This document shows positions 1 to 7,564 of a DNA stretch of 35,097 nucleotides, one piece after another (within the stretch, counting starts at the first letter, position 1; each line of letters begins with the position of its first letter). The position numbers and the translations under genes are program-made. This DNA is from Syntrophomonadaceae bacterium (GTDB lineage: Bacteria > Bacillota > Syntrophomonadia > Syntrophomonadales > Syntrophomonadaceae): positions 1 through 35,097 of the forward strand of contig JAAYJK010000082.1 of NCBI GenBank assembly GCA_012522955.1, read 5' to 3'. Under the pieces are notes generated by a model. It did not search any database. It was not told the DNA's origin and saw nothing but the letters and a program-made list of their open reading frames with translations.

Positions 1-2
1 CT

Positions 3-239
3 TACGAAACCACTGAGGTGATGCACGAGGAAGAAGAAAACGGGAAATACGTCCCCTTCTTTGAAGATGCGCTTGTGGTTTTTGATACTGAACAGACCCA
101 TATTGATCGCAGGATGGATATTGACGGCAGATGCTTCCGTATCCGCTCAGTGTTTCTGACAGATACTGAAATCACCCCTACAGACAGATTACTCGACCTC
201 ATCGATGCCGAGCTTGAAAAGGATACACACACGGCCTGA
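3..239 (+). CDS. C-terminal part of an unknown small element-borne protein (5' end outside window)
   Basis: The reading frame is open from the window edge and stops at 237-239, leaving 78 visible codons. There is no stop before the first visible GTG/ATG (18-23), so the true start may lie upstream. The protein is acidic (an EEEEN stretch, then many D and E residues) and has no membrane segment, Cys pair or recognisable catalytic motif. It sits 82 bp upstream of the serine recombinase on the same strand, so it is probably an accessory gene of the same element. I do not recognise the family. It could also be an accessory or regulatory protein of the kind often found in Tn4451-like elements, but nothing visible shows this. 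Confidence 0.5.
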   Translation, partial: YETTEVMHEEEENGKYVPFFEDALVVFDTEQTHIDRRMDIDGRCFRIRSVFLTDTEITPTDRLLDLIDAELEKDTHTA

Positions 240-254
240 AATCAATAGACTTAT

Positions 255-298
255 GGCAGCCGATACGGTATGATGTGTGGTACCGTATTCGGTTTGCC
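255..298 (+). promoter_or_regulatory. Hairpin in the recombinase leader
   Basis: Bases 260-270 (CCGATACGGTA) pair with 281-292 (TACCGTATTCGG) with one bulged base around a 10-nt loop, and GGCA (255-258) can extend the stem with TGCC (295-298). It ends only 5 nt before the recombinase ribosome binding site (303-311). It could terminate the upstream gene (there is no clear U-run), limit recombinase translation, or be a protein-binding dyad. Confidence 0.5.
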
Positions 299-321
299 GC
301 AGAAAAGGAGGATTTTTGAAA

Positions 322-2049
322 ATGGCAAACCAAGAGAAATATACAATTTTGTACAGCAGGCTCAGCCAAGAGGATGAGCGCGAGGGCGAATCCAACAGCA
401 TCCAGAACCAGCGGCTGATGCTGGAAAAATACGCGGAGGACAATGGCTTTCAAAACCTAAAATTCCTGTATGACGATGGCTATTCCGGCACCAACTTCAA
501 CCGCCCGGCATGGAAAGAAGTGATGGGGCTGGTGGAGAGCGATCAGGTCTCCACCCTGATTGTCAAGGATATGAGCCGCCTTGGCAGGGATTATCTGCTG
601 GTGGGTCAGTACACGGAGATGATCTTTCCCAGCTATGGTATCCGATTTATTGCGGTCAATGACGGTGTGGACAGTCTCTATGGCGACAACGATTTTGCTC
701 CCTTTAAAAACTTGTTTAACGACTTCTACTCCAAGGATACCAGCCGTAAAATCCGGGCAGTCAAGAAAGCGCAGGCAGAACGCGGTGAGCGCATCGCCAC
801 AAGACCACCCTACGGCTACAAGAAAAGCGAGGACAACCCCAGGCGGATTGTCCCCGATGAACAAAGTGCGGAGGTTATACGGCATATTTTTCGACTCTGC
901 GCCGAGGGCAGAGGCCCAAGCCAAATCGCTAAGCAGCTCAAAACGGAGCAGGTATTGACACCGACCAATTACTATTACCGAAAGACCGGCGTGGCCTTGG
1001 TGAATCTGGACACAGAAAGGCCATATAACTGGAGCTCTACAACCATAGCTAATATCCTAAGCGATGTTTCCTACCTTGGGCATACCGTCAATATGCGCTA
1101 TACCACCGTGTCCTACAAGAACAAAAAGCAGATTGAACGCCCGGAATCCGAGTGGCTGAAGTTTGAGAGTACCCATGAGCCGCTCATTTCACAGGAGCTA
1201 TGGGACATTGTGCAGGACATCCGTAAGCACAAGAAGCGTCCTCCCAAGCAGATGAATACACCAAATCTGTTTTCCGGATTGGTATTCTGCGCTGACTGCA
1301 ACGGCACGCTGGTGCTTCATCGAGCGCACACCATGAAGGAAACGCAGAACAACTTCATGTGTTCCACTTACAAAAAGCGGGGCAAAGAGGAATGCAGCGC
1401 CCATTACATCCGAGAAACCCAACTCAAAGCAATCATTCTGGATGACCTCAAGCGGGTGACCCACTACGCCAGGCAGAAAGAAAAGCTGTTTGCGGAACAC
1501 ATCACCCGAAAGAACTCCGCTGAAACCCGGCTGGAAATCACCCGCATCCAGCGGGAGATTGACGCCGCCAAGCGGCGGGACAGTGAGCTCACGGCTCTGT
1601 TTAAAAGGCTCTATGAGGACAACGTGCTTGGGCGCATCCCGAATGAGCACTTCCGGTTGCTTTCCGCAGAGTACACCACCGAGCAGGCAGAGCTACGAAA
1701 CAAGCTCCCGAAGCTGGAGGAACGGCTGGAACAGCTTCGGAACTCGCTGACCAATGTGGCGCAGTTTATCGACAAGGCTAAACGGTATAGCCACATCACC
1801 GAGCTGACGCCGGAAATCCTGCGGTTGTTCATCGAGAAGATCGTAGTGGGCGAAAAGGCGCAGAAATACTCCCGCACCGCCGAACAGGATATCTGGATTT
1901 ACTACCGGGACATCGGACTGATGGACACTCCTGTAACGCAACCGGAAGCGCTGGAGGCCGAGTTGGGCGAGGGTGAGGACATCTTGACGGACGAGACCCT
2001 CACAGCCACCAGCGCCGCCACAGCAGCCAGTACGGACCCCGCCGCGTAA
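322..2049 (+). CDS. Large serine recombinase (TnpX/TndX type)
   Basis: This is a site-specific recombinase expected to excise and integrate its element by double-strand cleavage through a serine-DNA intermediate. The 575-aa protein has an N-terminal resolvase domain (about residues 6-150). The catalytic serine is S15 in YSRLS, followed by the conserved KDMSRLGRDY segment. A recombinase domain follows (about 165-280, with the typical PPYGYKK and PRRIVPDE segments), then a zinc ribbon (CADC ... C ... C, about 325-370) and a coiled-coil-rich C-terminal region (about 400-490). The start at 322 follows GGAGG with a 10-nt gap; an upstream in-frame ATG at 277 lies inside the leader hairpin and lacks a ribosome binding site. 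The Ala/Thr-rich C-terminal tail (TATSAATAAS) looks like a flexible extension. Family assignment is firm, but the target site is not known. Confidence 0.93.
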   Translation: MANQEKYTILYSRLSQEDEREGESNSIQNQRLMLEKYAEDNGFQNLKFLYDDGYSGTNFNRPAWKEVMGLVESDQVSTLIVKDMSRLGRDYLLVGQYTEMIFPSYGIRFIAVNDGVDSLYGDNDFAPFKNLFNDFYSKDTSRKIRAVKKAQAERGERIATRPPYGYKKSEDNPRRIVPDEQSAEVIRHIFRLCAEGRGPSQIAKQLKTEQVLTPTNYYYRKTGVALVNLDTERPYNWSSTTIANILSDVSYLGHTVNMRYTTVSYKNKKQIERPESEWLKFESTHEPLISQELWDIVQDIRKHKKRPPKQMNTPNLFSGLVFCADCNGTLVLHRAHTMKETQNNFMCSTYKKRGKEECSAHYIRETQLKAIILDDLKRVTHYARQKEKLFAEHITRKNSAETRLEITRIQREIDAAKRRDSELTALFKRLYEDNVLGRIPNEHFRLLSAEYTTEQAELRNKLPKLEERLEQLRNSLTNVAQFIDKAKRYSHITELTPEILRLFIEKIVVGEKAQKYSRTAEQDIWIYYRDIGLMDTPVTQPEALEAELGEGEDILTDETLTATSAATAASTDPAA

Positions 2050-2060
2050 ACAGGAAAAGA

Positions 2061-2084
2061 GGCGGACAGCCTAAACTGTCCGCC
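2061..2084 (+). terminator. Hairpin after the recombinase gene
   Basis: GGCGGACAG (2061-2069) and CTGTCCGCC (2076-2084) form a perfect 9-bp stem with a 6-nt loop, 11 bp after the stop codon. No U-run follows, so it may be a terminator of reduced efficiency or an RNA-stabilising hairpin, and it may lie close to the element end. Confidence 0.5.
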
Positions 2085-2152
2085 CCATCACAGGGATTTA
2101 TACTCGGTTCACTTTTTGTCCCTATGACACCCCGCCTAAGGGGCAGGGGCTG

Positions 2153-3016
2153 TTAATAGCGCAGGTATTTCATAGGATTATCAGTTTCACCGTTAATCTT
2201 AACTTCAAAATGAAGATGAGGCCCGGTAGTCCTGCCGGTCATACCGATGGTAGCTATGGACTGTCCTTTAACCACATAGTCATTTTTATCTACCAAAATT
2301 TTTTGACAATGAGCATAAATACTTTGTCTGCCATCCGGATGCTCAATTACCACCGTCTTGCCATAGATAGACCGATTGCCTGCAAAAGTCACCTTACCTG
2401 CGGCCGCTGCTTCGATTGCATCTCCTATATCTCCAGCAATGTCAATGCCATGATGAAAACCTGATTTTCGCCAGCCATAAGGGGAAGTAATACTACCTGA
2501 TACTGGCCAGGCCATCATGCCCATGCTGAAACCAGCATAGCTGCGGGATGGCTGAACTGCTAATGCACTAACGCTGGCGGTACTATCCGGAACCGCTATT
2601 CTATTTCCGATTTTCAGCCTCTGGGGATTAATGTCCGGATTGGCCTGAGATAATTGGCTTAAGGACACCTCATAGCGCTCGGCAATGCCCCACAGAGTAT
2701 CCCCGGCTTTTATGGTATGCACCCGGGATCTATGGTAGGGAATCTCCAGGATCTGTCCTATTGATAGCGCACAGCTTCCATCCAGCTTGTTAATTATTCT
2801 CAGTATTTCCAAATCAACTTTAAACTTTCGGGATATGTCCCACAGGGTATCTCCTTTATTCACCTGATACATTTTCATTTTGCTGTCGGTGGGCACACTC
2901 CTGGCACTGCCACAGGGCAAGAAATTACCCGGAATCAATGCTCCTATAACCGGAGCCACACAGCAGGTTAATATTAGGAGACAGGTCACCAGTGAACTTA
3001 TCCACCTATTATTCAC
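2153..3016 (-). CDS. Secreted LysM-M23 peptidase
   Basis: Probable cell-wall peptidase that cuts peptide cross-links in peptidoglycan outside the membrane. The 287-aa protein has a hydrophobic N-terminal signal or anchor (about 6-28), two LysM wall-binding domains (about 48-93 and 99-143, each with the KGDTLW/AGDTLW signature), a linker, and an M23 LytM domain (about 171-285). The zinc ligands are visible: H188 and D192 (HHGID), H267 and H269 (HLH), with H236 (YAH) as the other active-site histidine. All are intact, so it should be active rather than a degenerate scaffold. It lies downstream of rho on the same strand, separated by a terminator-like hairpin, with an AGAGGTG ribosome binding site. 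Its 3' end abuts the inserted element, but the reading frame ends in the expected way and looks complete. Confidence 0.9.
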   Translation of the reverse strand: MNNRWISSLVTCLLILTCCVAPVIGALIPGNFLPCGSARSVPTDSKMKMYQVNKGDTLWDISRKFKVDLEILRIINKLDGSCALSIGQILEIPYHRSRVHTIKAGDTLWGIAERYEVSLSQLSQANPDINPQRLKIGNRIAVPDSTASVSALAVQPSRSYAGFSMGMMAWPVSGSITSPYGWRKSGFHHGIDIAGDIGDAIEAAAAGKVTFAGNRSIYGKTVVIEHPDGRQSIYAHCQKILVDKNDYVVKGQSIATIGMTGRTTGPHLHFEVKINGETDNPMKYLRY

Positions 3017-3045
3017 TTATTTTTCACCTCTCATTCTGCAGACAC

Positions 3046-3067
3046 AAAAAAAGGGCCTACTGACCCT
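3046..3067 (-). terminator. Intrinsic terminator downstream of rho
   Basis: On the minus strand AGGGTC and GGCCCT form a 6-bp stem (one G-U pair) with an AGTA loop, followed directly by a run of seven T. The stem is complete only on the minus strand. It lies between rho and the LysM-M23 gene, so the latter depends on read-through or on a promoter very close to its start. Confidence 0.75.
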
Positions 3068-3107
3068 AATTTTTCACATAAATGGAGGCTTTTATTCATT
3101 AATATCT

Positions 3108-4385
3108 CTAATATGCTTTATGGGCGTAGTCTTTCTTGCCAAAGACAATAGGAGCGGCCCGGATTAGATCCTTGTTGGATTTGGTTTTCTTAATGGTATC
3201 GAGAATAATCTGCATGGTTTCCACTTGATTATAATCATTGAACATATTGCGCAAATTCCAGGTTAGATCCATTTCTTCCGGAGTAAAGAGCAGTTCCTCT
3301 TTCCTGGTTCCAGATCGTTTTACCTCAATGGCTGGGAAGATTCTGCGCTCTGCCAATTTTCTATCCAGGTACAGGTCCATATTACCACGACCTTTAAACT
3401 CTTCGAATATCACATCATCCATCCTGGAGCCGGTCTCAACCAGGGCGGTAGCAATGATGGTAAGACTGCCGCCTTCTTCAATATTCCGGGCTGCACCGAA
3501 AAAGCGCTTGGGTTTGTCCAGAGAAGCGGGATCAATTCCTCCGGAAAGAGTGCGCCCACTAGGGGGTACTACCAAGTTATGAGCCCGGGCTAAGCGGGTT
3601 ACACTGTCCATAAGTATAACCACGTCTTTTTTATGCTCTACCAGGCGCTTGGCCCTTTCCAGTACCATTTCCGTTACCTTCACGTGACTTTCCGGTGGTT
3701 CATCAAAGGTGGAAGCCACTACCTCAGCTTTGGTGGAACGCTGCATATCGGTAACCTCTTCCGGCCTTTCGTCTACCAGCAGTATGAATAGGTCAATATC
3801 CGGATGATTGGTGCTAATACCCTGGGCTATTTTTTGCAAGAGCATAGTCTTTCCGGCTTTAGGAGGAGCTACAATCAGTCCCCTCTGACCTTTGCCTATG
3901 GGGGATATTAAGTCGATAACCCGGGTGGATATTTCTTCACTGCTAGTTTCCAAGATGATTCTCTCAGTAGGATACAAGGGGGTTAGGGCATCAAAATGGA
4001 CTCTTTTTATGGAATCTTCCGGAGGAAATCCATTAACTTCCTCCACTCTGAGCAGGGCGAAAAACTTTTCATTATCTTTGGGCGGTCTCACCTGTCCGGC
4101 CACCCTATCTCCAGTTTTCAATTCGAATTTTCTTATCTGGGAAGGTGAGACATATATATCCTCGTGGCTGGGGAGATATCCAAAAGGCCGTAAAAAACCA
4201 TACCCATCCTGCATAATCTCTAAAACTCCCTGGGCTTGCAAGAGTTGGTCCGATTTAGTCAGAACCTTGGTAATTTCAAATATCAATTCCTTTTTTCTTA
4301 GTTTAGAATAGCCAGTAAGATTATTGTCCCGCGCTATCTGGTATAGTTCCAGGATAGTCTTGTGTTCCAATTCGGATATGTTCAT
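3108..4385 (-). CDS. rho: Transcription termination factor Rho
   Basis: Hexameric RNA helicase that ends transcription at Rho-dependent sites. The 425-aa protein has the N-terminal Rho helix-rich region (1-45), the cold-shock-like primary RNA-binding domain (about 51-125, with GYGFLRP), and the RecA-like ATPase. The Walker A motif is APPKAGKT (173-180), with [11 protein letters not shown] in the Q-loop region, [14 protein letters not shown] as Walker B, and a conserved [20 protein letters not shown] segment. The length matches ordinary Rho without the long insert seen in actinobacteria. The start at 4385 is supported by AAGGAGG. The 272-bp gap upstream has no gene and could serve as a leader; Rho autoregulation through its leader is known in other bacteria but is not shown here. 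The gene follows glpX as in Bacillus. Confidence 0.97.
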   Translation of the reverse strand: MNISELEHKTILELYQIARDNNLTGYSKLRKKELIFEITKVLTKSDQLLQAQGVLEIMQDGYGFLRPFGYLPSHEDIYVSPSQIRKFELKTGDRVAGQVRPPKDNEKFFALLRVEEVNGFPPEDSIKRVHFDALTPLYPTERIILETSSEEISTRVIDLISPIGKGQRGLIVAPPKAGKTMLLQKIAQGISTNHPDIDLFILLVDERPEEVTDMQRSTKAEVVASTFDEPPESHVKVTEMVLERAKRLVEHKKDVVILMDSVTRLARAHNLVVPPSGRTLSGGIDPASLDKPKRFFGAARNIEEGGSLTIIATALVETGSRMDDVIFEEFKGRGNMDLYLDRKLAERRIFPAIEVKRSGTRKEELLFTPEEMDLTWNLRNMFNDYNQVETMQIILDTIKKTKSNKDLIRAAPIVFGKKDYAHKAY

Positions 4386-4657
4386 TTTATCCTCCTTCCA
4401 CGCTAATCACTGGCTATTGAGTGCTCATCTCTCAGTACTATCGAGCATTAACGCACCATTGGCTTAGCGCTAACATATCGTTAATTTCTTTTATATAGCA
4501 TTAATATCAATTTGTGGGTACTAAAATTGAATATAGCCCAAGACATGAATTTGTGTGTTACATCAGCGGCAGGCTGGCTCACTGATACGACTAACCATGT
4601 TGAGTGCTCAATAATAAGTATACCATCATTTTGCAAAAATAATCCTAAAATTTATCT

Positions 4658-5653
4658 TCAATCTAATCTTAATTTGATTCTTTTATCCTTGAAAAGAGGT
4701 TTTTTATCTAGATGGTGGTCTGCACTAATATGCCTAATAGTACCGGATAGGCTTCTCATCACTAGAGTCTCGGTAACTGCCCGGCGTTGATGATATCTGA
4801 CTCCTTTGAGCAAAAAGGAATCGGTAATCCCGGTAGCTACAAATATTACATCTTCCGATTGTATCAATTCATCTATGGTGAATAGTCGCTCAACATCTTT
4901 AATGCCCATTTCATGGCAGCGGCGAATTTCTTCTTCTGCTTCTTCTCCCTCTGGACACAAACGAGCCTGAAAATCGCCTCCCATACACTTTAATGCCGCA
5001 GCGGTTATGACTCCCTCTGGAGCTCCTCCAATCCCCATCAATATATCCACCCCGGAATCTGCATATGCTGCTGCTACTCCCGGAGATACATCCCCGTCAT
5101 TAATCAATTTGATTCTTGCTCCTGCTCTCCTGACCTCTTCAATAATGTTTTCATGCCGGGGTCGATCCAGAATAACTACCGTAATTTCACTGATCAACTT
5201 ATGTAAAGCCTTGGCTGCCTGATGTAAATTCTCTTTTACTGTAGCATCCAAAAATATCCGGCCTTTACATTCTGGACCTACCGCAATTTTATCCATATAC
5301 ATATCCGGAGCATGTAATACGGTTCCTCGTGGGGCAGCTGCCAATACTGCAATGGCACCTGTACCTCCTTTAGCCACAATATTCGTACCCTCCAATGGAT
5401 CTACTGCTATGTCTACCTCCGGGGGTACCCCCATGCCGACCCGCTCCCCTATGAACAACATAGGGGCTTCATCCATTTCTCCTTCTCCGATCACTACTAC
5501 CCCGTCAATGGAAACGGTATCAAACATTACTCGCATAGCAGTTACAGCGGCATCGTCAGCCGCTTCTTTATCTCCTTTGCCAACCCAACGAGCAGCTGCC
5601 AGGGCCGCTGCTTCAGTTACTCGGGCAAACTCCAGCGCTAATTCTCTTTCCAA
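4658..5653 (-). CDS. glpX: Fructose-1,6-bisphosphatase class II (GlpX), TTG start
   Basis: Hydrolyses fructose-1,6-bisphosphate to fructose-6-phosphate in gluconeogenesis, in the cytoplasm, with a divalent metal. The protein carries the GlpX hallmarks: RVTEAAALAAARW near the N-terminus, VIGEGEMDEAPML, DPLEGTN (metal and substrate site), and GIGGAPEGVITAAALKC. I place the start at the TTG at 5653: GGAGGG (5665-5660) stands 6 nt upstream, and translation then begins (M)ERELALEF as in homologues. This gives 331 aa. An ATG at 5695 would overlap the aldolase gene and add a 14-residue leader not typical of the family. It lies 19 bp after the aldolase gene, probably in one transcript. With fba decayed next door, it is the intact gluconeogenic step at this locus. 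Confidence 0.93.
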   Translation of the reverse strand: MERELALEFARVTEAAALAAARWVGKGDKEAADDAAVTAMRVMFDTVSIDGVVVIGEGEMDEAPMLFIGERVGMGVPPEVDIAVDPLEGTNIVAKGGTGAIAVLAAAPRGTVLHAPDMYMDKIAVGPECKGRIFLDATVKENLHQAAKALHKLISEITVVILDRPRHENIIEEVRRAGARIKLINDGDVSPGVAAAYADSGVDILMGIGGAPEGVITAAALKCMGGDFQARLCPEGEEAEEEIRRCHEMGIKDVERLFTIDELIQSEDVIFVATGITDSFLLKGVRYHQRRAVTETLVMRSLSGTIRHISADHHLDKKPLFKDKRIKLRLD

Positions 5654-5659
5654 ATTAAA

Positions 5660-5665
5660 CCCTCC
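5660..5665 (-). promoter_or_regulatory. Ribosome binding site that fixes the glpX start
   Basis: GGAGGG on the minus strand, 6 nt upstream of a TTG codon. It favours initiation at TTG 5653 over the in-frame ATG at 5695, which has no comparable site. Confidence 0.7.
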
Positions 5666-5672
5666 GTTCGGA

Positions 5673-6314
5673 TTAAAAAACCTGTTTCCAGTCATTCATG
5701 AATCTTTCAATACCCGCATCAGTCAACGGGTGTTTTATCATTTGTTTAATAACACTGTATGGAATAGTGGCAATATGGGCACCTAATCGGGCACACTCCA
5801 GCACATGCAGGGGGTGTCTAATACTGGCAGCAATAACTTCCGTATCTAAAGCATATTGGTCAAACACGCTCATAATATCTTCCAGTAGGATTAGTCCGCT
5901 GTTGCCCACATCATCTACTCGGCCTAAAAAGGGGCTGACATAACTAGCTCCGGATCTAGCTGCCAACAAGGCTTGATGGGCAGAAAAAATCAGAGTGGCA
6001 TTGGTAGCTATACCTAAGCCTTTAAAAGCATGAATAACCTTCAATCCCGTTTCTGAAAGAGGCACTTTGATAACTACATTAGGATGGATGGCCGCCAGTT
6101 CCTGTCCTTCCTTAATCATGGTCTGGTAATCAAGGCTGATTACTTCTGCACTGATTGGTCCGTTTACAATAGCGCAGATTTCCTGGATTACTTGATGATA
6201 GTCCCTTCCTTCCTTGGCGATCAATGTTGGATTGGTAGTTACCCCAGCCAAAAAACCCATCTCACTAATTTCCTTGATTTCCTCAATGTTGGCAGTATCA
6301 ATAAATATTTTCAT
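5673..6314 (-). CDS. fsa: Fructose-6-phosphate aldolase / small transaldolase
   Basis: Member of the 213-220-residue transaldolase subfamily (TalC/FSA), a TIM-barrel enzyme acting on C6/C7 sugar phosphates through a lysine Schiff base. The 213-aa protein begins [13 protein letters not shown], has the [15 protein letters not shown] substrate segment (24-38), and K83 in [12 protein letters not shown] is the expected Schiff-base lysine. [21 protein letters not shown] is the conserved C-terminal part of the barrel. The sequence cannot tell aldolase from transaldolase activity. The start follows AAGGAGGATGG. It is the middle gene of the spo0F-(fba)-fsa-glpX-rho order. Confidence is high for the family and lower for the exact reaction. 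Confidence 0.9.
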   Translation of the reverse strand: MKIFIDTANIEEIKEISEMGFLAGVTTNPTLIAKEGRDYHQVIQEICAIVNGPISAEVISLDYQTMIKEGQELAAIHPNVVIKVPLSETGLKVIHAFKGLGIATNATLIFSAHQALLAARSGASYVSPFLGRVDDVGNSGLILLEDIMSVFDQYALDTEVIAASIRHPLHVLECARLGAHIATIPYSVIKQMIKHPLTDAGIERFMNDWKQVF

Positions 6315-6369
6315 AATCCATCCTCCTTTCCAAAATCAATATTCGCTGCTATTTACCATGCGTTTAATT

Positions 6370-6529
6370 TTATTGAGCCTTACCAATGGCTATAGCCAGG
6401 CTTTTTATCCCGGTCTGTTCCACGAAATACCTGGCTTCCTCGGGGTCGGTATACATGGCTTCTTTTTCCCTACTGCATACTCCTCTATTTTGGCTCGGTC
6501 CAACAGCGCATCTATGTTACCAGTGCCAT
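6370..6529 (-). pseudogene. fba: Remnant of class II fructose-bisphosphate aldolase gene (fba)
   Basis: Translating the minus strand in shifting frames recovers pieces of class II fructose-bisphosphate aldolase. A ribosome binding site (AGAGGTG) and ATG at 6529 give MALVT followed by a TAG. One frame over, [15 protein letters not shown] continues the normal N-terminus. After a further frame change comes [15 protein letters not shown] and SLAIAIG, which normally lie about halfway through a protein of roughly 285-310 residues. About 120 codons between the two parts and the last third of the gene are missing. The early TAG is what a single lost A would create (GTAAAC to GTAAC). The place, between spo0F and fsa, is exactly where fbaA lies in Bacillus subtilis. 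The remnant has no intact frame and cannot make an aldolase. Confidence 0.82.
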
Positions 6530-6561
6530 ACAAATCACCTCTTTAATTTAGTTCAATATAT

Positions 6562-6924
6562 TTATCGTTTTGCCATTTTATTAACAATATCTTTTAAATT
6601 CATAATATCGAAGGGTTTGGTAACGCACTTTTTAACCCCTGCTTCCAGTGCATTTTTAATTACATCCATTTCTCCATAGGCGGTCATCATTATTATGGAC
6701 ATATCCGGATGCAAGGCGAGAATCTGTTTGGAAGCTTCCAACCCATTAATATTTGGCATCTTCATATCCATTAAAATAATATCCGGCTGAAACTCACCCA
6801 CCTTGTTAATGGCTTCTCGTCCATCAGCAGCAGTGTTTACTATCCAGTTGTCCTTTTTAAACAGTTCTTCCAGGAGTCGACGAACTCCTTTCTGATCATC
6901 CACCACCAATATCTTCATCTGCAT
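6562..6924 (-). CDS. spo0F: Spo0F-like single-domain response regulator
   Basis: Phosphorelay intermediate that carries phosphate from sporulation kinases towards Spo0B/Spo0A or, in Clostridia lacking Spo0B, perhaps another partner. The 120-aa protein is a bare receiver domain: acidic pocket D9-D10, phospho-acceptor D53 (ILMDMKMPNI), T81 and K103 (VTKPFD). It has no output domain, as in B. subtilis Spo0F (124 aa). The start at ATG 6924 follows a G-rich ribosome binding site with 6-nt spacing; a second ATG two codons later (6918) is possible. Its position between pyrG and the fba-fsa-glpX-rho group supports Spo0F rather than a CheY-type regulator. The partner is not visible in this window. Confidence 0.85.
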   Translation of the reverse strand: MQMKILVVDDQKGVRRLLEELFKKDNWIVNTAADGREAINKVGEFQPDIILMDMKMPNINGLEASKQILALHPDMSIIMMTAYGEMDVIKNALEAGVKKCVTKPFDIMNLKDIVNKMAKR

Positions 6925-6983
6925 CACACTTCCCCCCTCTTTATAGACTGTTATCTGACCCCCGCTGTGCACCCTGGATTATA

Positions 6984-7562
6984 TCAAATCATCATCCCCG
7001 GTAGTAATGAAGCCAGGGACAAGAGCGTAATCAGTAGCAGCATGAAAAAAACCGCTCCCGGCAGAATAAACAATAAGAAGGCCTGGCTGCTTTGAATCAG
7101 CAGGGCTTCTCTTATCCCTATTATTTGCAATACCACGATCCAAATAAAAGCCAAAAGAGATATACCCACATTAAAGGTATCTATATTTAACAGAGACAAA
7201 GCATATTGTAGTGGAGAAACCAGTATGCCTGGAACAAAAGCAAAAGCCAGGCAAGTCAGAAGCCCACGGCCATTGGCTTGCTGAAACAAAAGTTCTCCCA
7301 GCAAAGCATATATGGCGGTTGCAGCTGCCAAGGCGGCCAGAGCAAACACTAGTCCCAACCCTAAATATACTCCTATATATCCCTGGGGTAAAGCGCCCCC
7401 CAGCCCCCCATGCATATTAATGCCCAGATTAACAAGCATATTTCCCAACACCGTAACGGCAAAGGCGGTCAAAGCCATAATCAATGGTTGGCCGCTGCTT
7501 AAATATCTTAAGGTAGCTAAGGGCTGAAAAACTATACCGTACAAGATTTCTGTCCCGGTCAA
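6984..7562 (-). CDS. Yip1-family integral membrane protein, TTG start
   Basis: A 192-aa polytopic membrane protein with about five hydrophobic segments (roughly residues 25-48, 60-88, 98-118, 125-150 and 160-190). The pattern and the N-terminal GIVFQPLATLRYLS segment fit the bacterial Yip1/YIF1 domain family, whose biochemical role is unknown. The start is a TTG at 7562 with GGGAGGG 7 nt upstream; no ATG lies nearby. It begins 2 nt after the sppA stop, so the two are almost certainly translated from one message. The neighbours (signal peptide peptidase, racemase, FemAB-like transferase) suggest an envelope setting, but nothing in the protein shows a specific function. Confidence 0.75.
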   Translation of the reverse strand: MTGTEILYGIVFQPLATLRYLSSGQPLIMALTAFAVTVLGNMLVNLGINMHGGLGGALPQGYIGVYLGLGLVFALAALAAATAIYALLGELLFQQANGRGLLTCLAFAFVPGILVSPLQYALSLLNIDTFNVGISLLAFIWIVVLQIIGIREALLIQSSQAFLLFILPGAVFFMLLLITLLSLASLLPGMMI

Positions 7563-7564
7563 CC

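Larger units (their letters stand above)
1..2150. mobile_element. Right-hand end of an integrated element carrying a large serine recombinase
   Basis: The first ~2.1 kb appear to be the terminal part of a transposon or integrative element whose remainder lies outside the window. The recombinase gene reads outward, towards a chromosomal LysM-M23 gene. Recombinases of the Tn4451/Tn5397 type are typically encoded at one end of their element. By eye the segment is richer in G and C than the adjacent chromosome. The boundary must fall between the recombinase stop (2049) and the peptidase stop (2153). I cannot place it exactly because the left end and its repeat are not in the window. Confidence 0.6.

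Noticed and set aside
635-958. 107-codon frame inside the recombinase gene
   Set aside because: It is in another frame of a clear coding region, with no independent support; the same applies to other long frames opposite rho, glpX, pyrG, argS and walJ.
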